A stretch of DNA of 64,000 bases from Symbiodinium natans (Eukaryota > Sar > Dinophyceae > Suessiales > Symbiodiniaceae). Shown piece by piece: positions 56,447 to 64,000 of the stretch. Below the pieces are notes generated by a model. The model was not told the DNA's origin. It ran no database searches and worked only from the letters and a program-made list of their open reading frames with translations. The first letter of the stretch is position 1, and the number at the start of each line of letters is the position of its first letter. The translations under genes were made by a program, and so were the position numbers. Where the stretch lies: contig CAJNDS010002750.1 in assembly GCA_905221605.1 (NCBI GenBank), positions 124,001-188,000 on the forward strand. The letters are read 5' to 3'.

Positions 56447-59400
56447 CTGGGCGATCTTCAAGGCCTCCCGGGCCGCTTCGGCGGCCGTTTCCGTGTCGCT
56501 GCAGACGAGGCAGACGTTCGCAAGGGTGCGCATGGCGCTGGCCTTTTCAAGCGCATGAAGGGGAACGGAATGGTTTATGCACTTATATACGGGTGTGAGT
56601 GAACGTCGCTGGTCGTACGGGAATGTGGCTATGCGGCTGCTCATCGCACGGCACCCCCTGCACCTCCATTCGACGATCGTCCATCGCACTTGCGCGGTCT
56701 ACCGCCATCTCAGCAGCCCGGTGTGCCTGAGACAGCAAGGAAGCATGTTTGTCACAAATCAGCCACTACCGTCCAGCATTTGCGTGAAAGCCCTTAATCT
56801 TCGAAAAACTGATATGAGCACGATGATACAACTTTTCCAACATTACGACGTGCTTCACAGTCGTCTATGGTGGTAGGGCGGGACCACAGTGATGCGTTCT
56901 GCAGCACAGGCACCTTGTCAAAAATGCCCTGGAGCATGTCCTGCTCTTCCTGACTCTTGTCCTCTGCGGCGGCTCAAGTTTTTTGTCTCTGAAACATGCT
57001 GCCAAGAAAGCCTCCGATTTGTAACAGCATGACTCGTGGCTAGAACCTGAAAGTTTGAGCTTGCACAGAGCTGCCCGAGCAGGCAGAATCTCCGGTCGAT
57101 TCAACACGAAAGTCCTGAACATCCTCGTCTCCCGCCAGCTTGACAAGCTTCGCGACCTTGGCGGAGCGAGGATGACGAGAGGATGACGAGAGGATGACAG
57201 ATGATGACAGTGTGGTACGGAGAGGAACAAAGGAACAAAGGCTATCAAAGGCTGCAAAAGGAGACGATACGCATACCTGTGGTGCCCTCTCAGCTCTCCT
57301 GGCCCACGCTGCGAGTCCCCGACACCCGCTTCGGCCAAGAGCTGCAATGAGGTCACTTCGATGCGGCCTGAGACTTTCTGAGACTTCTGAGACTTTCTGA
57401 GACTCTCTGAGACTTTCTGAGACTTTCTGAGACTTCTCTGTCAGAAAACTCCGAGACAGAGACGTCCATGCAAAGCAAGAACTTTGTAAATGAAAAGGGC
57501 ATCTCTGATGATCACTGGGATGTCTCGGGACAGGACGAGTTGCCCATCCTGCAGAGAACACAGATTGACAGAGCTTCTGCGCGATTCTGTCCTATGTTGT
57601 GTTGTAGCATACCGTGTGCATGCATGATGCCTTGGCGCTTGTCATCCTTCTTGTAAGCTGCAACCGCAACAAGCATGCCATCTTGCTGTGTCATGCAGCT
57701 GTCCTTTCCGTGCCCGTTTCACCAGCTGATAAGACTTCTCCGCTGCAGACGCAGCTTCCTCTCTGCATAGTAAGACAACCGGACTCACTTCAGTGCCTCG
57801 CTTTTATCATCTCGTGTGCACACTGACGATTAACAGACCAAGAGAGTGGAGACATACAGTAAGCATGCTCGATGAAACTGCGCCGCGGGCATCAAGATCC
57901 TAACTGCATTCACAACTCCTCTGCATCACCACCTTCTTCGAGCATTTGGACCTGAGACACTGACTTGAAGGAAGGGATGCTCTCACATTGCGACAATTCA
58001 GAAAGGCACTGCCCTAGCCCGCCCTGCTGGTTCAATTGCACCAGAAAGCAGATTGAAAGCACCAACTAAACTCGCTCTGGGAATGCTCTGGGCATTCTGC
58101 TCGCGCCAGGACAGCGTAGGCATCACTTTGGCCCTTTGGATCCTTTTGAGACGGGGAATGTCCAGCGGAGCACTCAGCAGCAAATCGCATGAAAAGCAAT
58201 CTCTTGAAAGCGACTGGCTCGGCCTCAATCCGCTTGAATAGCTCCAGAGACTCCTCAGCCGTCTGCACACCACGTCGCACCTGAGTCCCATGAATGAAAT
58301 CCTCGTAACAAGAGAGATTCAGCCGCAGATTTCAGAGCTGGCACGTCGCCAAAGCCGGCGTGCACCTGGCAAGTAAAGGGCAAACACTGATTGAGAAGCC
58401 GTTGAAGGCTCCTCGTCGGAAAAACGTTCCATCCGAGGGCGGGTTGAATTGTGAGCGTTGCAACTCTGCACCCTCACTGCAAATCGACACCTCGATCTGC
58501 GTCATGGTTTCAGAAATGACGTCATACTGCATCATACTGTGTGGAACTGCCCCAAACCATCACCTGCACTGCCCACCAGCCACTAGCCAGCCATCACCAC
58601 CCCACCACCACCACCACCCAACTCCAGATATTCCATTTCAGTGGCATACAAGACGTACAGATCTGCAAGCTGCACCATCGAATTGTCACACCAGGCAGTT
58701 GAGACACAGCTGGAGCCTCGGCAAGAAGGAGTTGCGTTCGAGCCTCGCCACTCTGGTCCTCCATCAAAGTCGGGAGGACTTGTACACGCGACTTCTCCGC
58801 GGGCAATGGGCCTGTGAGCTTATGAGCCCTTGAGCCCTTGATCATGGATCCCTCTCCTCGAGCTCCTGGAACATGGCCAGCGCCTACAGGTTAAACAGTG
58901 CCACGCCGTGGAAACCGACGAGGATGACTCCAGCGACTTCTCTCTACTGACTCCAGCGGGACTTAGGACGATTCAGGACTCTCGTCTAGCCCTCTGTACG
59001 CTGCCAGAACAAGCGGCCCCGCAGCCCGCAGCCTCTTGTGCCCTTGACTCCGCATCTTGCTCGTAGCCCGCCTCAGAAGTTTCTTGGAATTCGAAGCAGA
59101 ATCGGCTGGATGTCCAACTGCTTTGCCATGCTTCGGGGGCAGCTCTAAGCCCACCACCGTGAAGAACATCCGCGCGGCTTCGCGCAAACAGTTTGCCTCA
59201 GCATCCAGCCACCAAAGGGGGAGTAAAAGAAGATGAGCTGCTTCGCAACTGAGGAAAACAACAAATTTCGACAGTGCTGCCCAAGGTTTTGGCCTCACCT
59301 TTCCGATCACTTGCATCATAAAATAGGGCTCGCCTGAGCAAACCAGACTTCCGAGGTCAACTGAGGAAAGTTCGCTGAGGCTGCTGAGGCCGCAGCCACT

Positions 59401-62400
59401 CATCCGCCGTTCCCACAGCATCTCTGGAGGTCACCTGTTGCTTATTGTTGCTTTGTCGGGCTGAGACTTGTATCTTTGTGTGGCAGTGGAACTCAGCCTG
59501 GATCTGCTGCCGGAGGAGCAGCTCCAGCACATCTGCCTTCCGACTTCCGACAGACTACCGTGCATTCAGAAATTCAAGGCAAAGGGGGGGGGGGGATCTA
59601 TCATGTGTTGATTGTTCGCAGTGGTTTGCGCAGCGTCCGCAGCTGCATTGACAAGAATTCACAAGCCCAAGTTCTTGGGTCCCTTTACGTTTCAGACCAG
59701 TGTGGGGCCCGAAATGGTCAAGGCTTGCGGTAACTCAACGAAGGTGCCCTTGCCTCACCACGCCAGTGCTGCGCTTCACGGAACAGGCTCTGCGCCTCAT
59801 TCAGGTGCTGCTCGCACTCCTGAGTCAAATGCGAGCACGGCGGTCTTTCTCAGAGCGGGCAGCAGAGAACAGTGGTGAAGCCAACAACGGATAAGCTGTA
59901 CTACTTGCACGTCCTCCAATCGCAGCAGGTCCATCTTCACTTGTGCGGTCTGCAAAGAAAATTTGAGCAGCTGCACGACGGCTTGAAGACTGCAGGTTGC
60001 GGTACGGGCTTTGTCTAGATTTGCTAAACTTCCGCGGCCGACCTGGCCTGACGAAGCAGCGTCGCCTCCGCAACTTTGTCGTCGATGCGTTTCGCCAGCT
60101 CAACACCCTGGATCCACGCTCGACCCTAGGCCCTATTGAGTTCAGCATGTTCGGCAGCAAGAGGAAATAGAGGTGAGTTCAGCATATTGCAACTGGAAGC
60201 AGCGGCTCGTAGGGAGATGCAGCCATACACATGAGATCGGATTAGCTTCTCTAGGACCTAGTAATGGGGTGTCCCAACCGCATCAAGGCCTCCTGCAAGG
60301 AGGACATTGCCTGAACATCCGCAAGATCGGAGCTGCCAAAACTGCGGACAGCATGGAAAAGAATGCCGAGCCCCAGACTTCATTGCGCTTGCACATCGAT
60401 CTCTCCGCCTTGGCCCTCACACGCAGAGCCTCGACTTCGCCGCGTGCATCCTTCAAAGCCTCACTCTCAAGAACCATGCACAACATGCAACGAGAACGCG
60501 AAGTTACATGAAGCACAAGTTAAAGCACTGACAAACACGGAATGCAAAAAATGTCACAGAGATGGGCGGTGGAGCCTGGTATCGGTCCTGCGCTTCCTTG
60601 AGCAGAGTGAGCGCCTCGCGCTGCTCGTCGTTCTCAACTTGAGCCTCTTTGACACTCACGAGACGAGAGTGAAGTAGCAAAAATGAGATGAGAGATGATC
60701 AGACCAACACACTATCGAGTCACTATCGCAGTACAGCATCTCCTGTCCAGGTCCCTTCTTCTGGCCTCGGCCACCACAACGAGGGCGTTCGCGACGCCTG
60801 AAAAATGAGGCCGGCCAGCTTTCGTATCCCGACACCCTCCAACTCCGTCCCCATCCCGTCCCATCTGAACCTCGGGAGTCGCCGATGCGCTTGGACAGAT
60901 GCTGCGCATCCTTCCAGAATATCTCAGAAACTCTCCCCGAGGCCCGAGGCCATCCCAAGGATATCCAAAGGAACTGAAACGAACAGAAGAGCCCCCAATG
61001 TGGCAATGTGAGGGAACATGAACAAACATATCAGAACATCCACATATGCAATCGCATGAACAGAGCACGCGAGGGGCCGCGAGGGGCCGCGAGAGGCCGC
61101 GGCCTTGGCGCTGCGCAGCGCATCCTGCGGCCGCTCGCGGGCCAGGTGAATCGACGCCACTGCAAGGAGCGAAGCCGCCTCTTTGAGACAAGGCACAATA
61201 CACACACCTTTCTTTTGAGGAAAAAAGAAAAACGCATGTGCCCCTTTCTGGCCCTTTTCTAGCCCCTTTTTGGCCTGTTGCTTGTAGTCGGACGACTGCC
61301 GGAAGATCGTTAGCGATTTCCTGGCCTTGGCACACTCTGACGCGGGCCCTGAACAGCGTCAACATGTTTCAACTGTATTTTTGAAGTAATGCAGCGGTCT
61401 TTGCCGTTTCCCATGCTTGGTGACTTGATTCTCGATGTAGTGCAGCAGATACTGTCTTGCAAGCTTCTAGGATCCTCAGGTCCTCGCCGCATCAATGGCT
61501 TCCTTGATCTCTTGGCTCTGGCATAAAGCCTGCAAGCGAAAGCGAGGCAGATTCATTCTGCAGCCGCCCGCAGCCTTCCGCAGCCTTTCGCTGCTGCTAT
61601 CAACCACAAAAATCTGCGTAAGAATTGCAAAACTTCGTCAAAGTCCCGATGCAGCCTTGGCCAGGCACTGAAGCGAAAGCGCCTCGCCCCGCATGTCCCC
61701 AACCTGCACGAATGAAGGCTCCGCAACACAAGCTCACATGCTCTGCGAAACCAGAAAGCAACATCAGCCGAACACATGTTGCAAGTACGCCGCACGACTC
61801 CAGCACGGCACGACTAGTGCAAAGGTCTGTTGCCTCTTCTGCAATGGCCAGGGCTCTTTGCGAGGTCCTCAGCGACCCAAACTCTGCACAGCGCCATCGA
61901 TGCTACTGACAAGGGACAAGAAAAGGTTGTCCCGCATCAATCTACGTTTTTCTCCGGGTCGAGCATGCTCAGGCACGTAAAGCTTCCATCAACTTGGAAG
62001 GCCTGGCATCGAAACCTCTCGAAGCCTGCACGTCTTGTCGATGCGGCCGTCGACGTGGCAGCCAGCGCGAAACACAGAGTGAATCAGACCAATAAGCAAT
62101 TTGAGCTTCACTCCGAGGGTAGCCAGAGGGAGTGTTGCTGGGGCTCCTGCTGCAGGGCTTCAGCGGCGTCGCACTTCGCAAGAAGCGCCTCGGATAGTCA
62201 CAGCAATTCCAAATGGGCTGCTTCGTGAAGGCAAACTTTTGCTATGGGCAACCGAGCCTAAGAAGCAGAGAACCGCGCCCGTGCCATGGTCAAGAAAGCC
62301 GACACTTCTTTCTCCGCTAGCTGGGACGCCTTAAGTACGAGGACGAGCAATCCGATAATCCGGCCGTCTGGCATATGCACTCGGTCGTACCTTGAACTCC

Positions 62401-63112
62401 TCTTGCGCCTCCATGGCCCATCGCAAGGCATCCTCATTCTCTGTTTTCACTGGAGAACGCAGCTACCTCACCTCGTGATCGTGATCTTAGCAGGCCCAAG
62501 TTGAAAACAGAGGGGGGGGGGGGGGGAGGTGTCCTGCAGGCGATTGGCTTCCAGGTAGACATTGGCCAGCGCGAGCTTCATGGTCGCCTCGCTGGGGCGC
62601 CAGTTTGCTCCGATCCCTGGATTCTCTGCAATCCGCGAACTTCAGGTGCATTGATCGTGGCTGCATGTTAAAGCCGGAATCCGCTGCAAGCAATTATCAA
62701 GGCCGTGCGCACTCCTTATCCTTGGTATCAGTAGGCAAACTTACAGACTCGGAACATCTGCAATCAAGGTTTGCTGACTTCCGTGGCGGTGCCTCCCCAC
62801 ATTTGTCTCCTGTCCTTTGGTAGTTCTCCATGTGCATCTTTGCTGATGACAGGGCTTTGTCCTTCCAGGGCATGTCGGAGACATAGCCAAGCATCCAAAC
62901 TCCAGATCCCAAGACTAGTGACTCGAAACCAGTGTCCAAGCAGTCCTCGCCCTCACGGACGGCTACCGCAGCGATGACTGCCTGCATGGATGATTGTACC
63001 ACATGCTGCCTTCACAGAACAAGACGAGCAGACGAAGTTATGACTGGGAGATTGCCTTGACAGCATCGGCCGCACTCTGTTCATCACCCAGCTCTCGGTA
63101 GAGGATCATGGC
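56447..63112 (-). CDS. Large TPR-repeat gene, many small exons
   Basis: Minus-strand tetratricopeptide protein, a likely scaffold. Exons with fixed ends: 63056-63112 (AMILYRELGDEQSAADAVK), 62946-62981 (AVIAAVAVREGE), 62534-62587 (ATMKLALANVYLEANRLQ), 62391-62432 (DALRWAMEAQEEFK), 62279-62329 (ASQLAEKEVSAFLTMAR), 62147-62188 (ALLAKCDAAEALQQ), 58223-58252 (ESLELFKRIE), 56447-56542 (MRTLANVCLVCSDTETAAEA then AREALKIAQ). Less precise ones: about 62785-62862 (KALSSAKMHMENYQRTGDK), 61100-61190 (AASLLAVASIHLARERPQDA), 60590-60650 (QREALTLLKEAQDRYQ), 60040-60110 (GVELAKRIDDKVAEATLLRQ), 59770-59825 (LNEAQSLFREAQHW), near 59170-59210 (EANCLREAARMFF). Joined exons build 34-residue repeats, often one helix per exon. 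Donors are GC, GA and GT. Both gene ends are open and it may be two genes. Confidence 0.72.
57150..57440. repeat. Short tandem repeats inside the TPR gene span
   Basis: GAGGATGACGA repeated three times at about 57168-57205, and a 10-11-bp GAGACTTTCTGA repeat, about seven copies, at 57362-57440. Confidence 0.85.
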
Positions 63113-64000
63113 CTCGTGGGCAGCACATCTACGAAACACTCCATTCGATCTTGCATGCGCTTGACGGAAGAGCTTGAGGCTTGCACTTTTTGTGCTGCAT
63201 CGAGGACCTTGCAACAATCAATATATCAAATGGCGTGAGCTTGTAGGCAGCAGGCAGGATTGGAAAATGTTGTGCAGGTCTCTGTATGCATGTGCTGTAA
63301 CTTCTGCAAACTCCCAAGCATTGCCAGGCACCAGACTTCCTGACATGTCTCCGAGGTAAGGCTTTCCTTCGCGTATGCACAAGAACTGGCCAGGCCCTTG
63401 CCCCCCACCGCCAATCAGATTTCCCTCAACAGGGCTAGCTGATTCGATGAAGACTACATTAAGCTAGCCAACGAATTGTATGAACGAAGTTTGCCTTTGC
63501 CTGGCGGTGCGATTAGAAGAAGGATGTGAGGAAAGGGGAATGTTGGACGTACCTTGACTGCCGGTTGAACTCAGACAACTCAGAGAATGATTCGCGAGTA
63601 CACGGTCAACCTTAGTTTTTGCTTCGTTCATGTGTCCATATTCTTCTTAATGTGCTCATAATAAGACCATTCATGCACGCGCTTATGATAAATATTCTCT
63701 ACACTTCTTCCTATTAGGAAAGGTGTGAATGCAATGCAAACACGAAACAAAAAGAGAATATTCCCGAGCGGGTCGCTCGGCCGAGCGACGCCAGGCGACG
63801 CTTTTTACCCCGCGGCGGGCCCTAGAAATCGACAATCTGGCAGTTGGGAAATCTCATGTGTACGGGTTAGAGGGTTCGCTAGGATATTGAGCTTGCAGTT
63901 ACGCCGTCCTCAGCATAGCGGAGCTGCAGGAGTGCATCGCGCCGCTTCTCCTGCTGCTGACAACTTGAGTCGGCTTGTTGATTGGCCGCTGCGACCATGG
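63113..64000. other. No gene recognised, right edge
   Basis: Upstream TPR exons are expected on the minus strand but none was secured. The 63620-63770 part is AT-richer, followed by a GC-rich GGCGACGC/CCGCGGCGGG stretch. Confidence 0.35.

Overview
The window looks like nuclear DNA of a dinoflagellate. The coding signal is split into many small exons of about 30-100 nt. When these are joined so that conserved protein families read in frame, the introns nearly all end in AG, and they begin with GC, GA or GT. GC and GA donors together outnumber GT, a combination characteristic of dinoflagellates. Every gene recognised with confidence lies on the minus strand, as expected for dinoflagellate unidirectional gene clusters. 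Degenerate CCCTAAA telomere-type tracts, abundant microsatellites and a possible spliced-leader relict fit the same assignment. Species cannot be given. All gene models were joined by eye from motif continuity and comparison of duplicated copies; no RNA evidence was available.

Layout, left to right. 1.7-6.4 kb: a PRP4/PRPF4B-like splicing kinase. 9.6-18.9 kb: scattered minus-strand exons of unrecognised genes, a 116-136 bp tandem repeat and a long CTA microsatellite. 21-23.2 kb: telomere-like tract, an Ala-rich exon and a compound microsatellite. 24.8-42.4 kb: a large tandem duplication. Its unit is a 14-exon DGAT2-type acyltransferase gene followed upstream by a small two-exon-plus membrane-protein gene here called X. 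Unit 1 is DGAT copy 1 (24.8-30.2) with X1 (31.6-32.1). Unit 2 is DGAT copy 2 (33.0-39.3) with X2 (41.9-42.4). Two tandem organic-solute-transporter-alpha-like genes (33.7-36.6 kb) fill intron 10 of DGAT copy 2 on the same strand. 42.7-44.7 kb: weak plus-strand coding potential. 44.7-48.2 kb: C-terminal half of a 5'-nucleotidase. 49.4-49.7 kb: two exons of an acyl-carrier-protein (polyketide synthase type) domain. 52.6-53.4 and 56.4-63.1 kb: TPR-repeat exons on either side of an uninterrupted 771-codon ORF (53.6-55.9 kb) of unknown function.

Functionally, the duplicated block links lipid acyl transfer (DGAT2), a possible sterol or organic-anion carrier (OST-alpha) and an unknown small membrane protein. 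Shared regulation is only suggested by position. The most unusual structural point is the transporter pair occupying almost the whole intron of an acyltransferase gene. The most informative molecular point is that equivalent introns in the two DGAT copies, and in the two transporter copies, swap GT, GC and GA donors freely while keeping phase, position and the AG acceptor.
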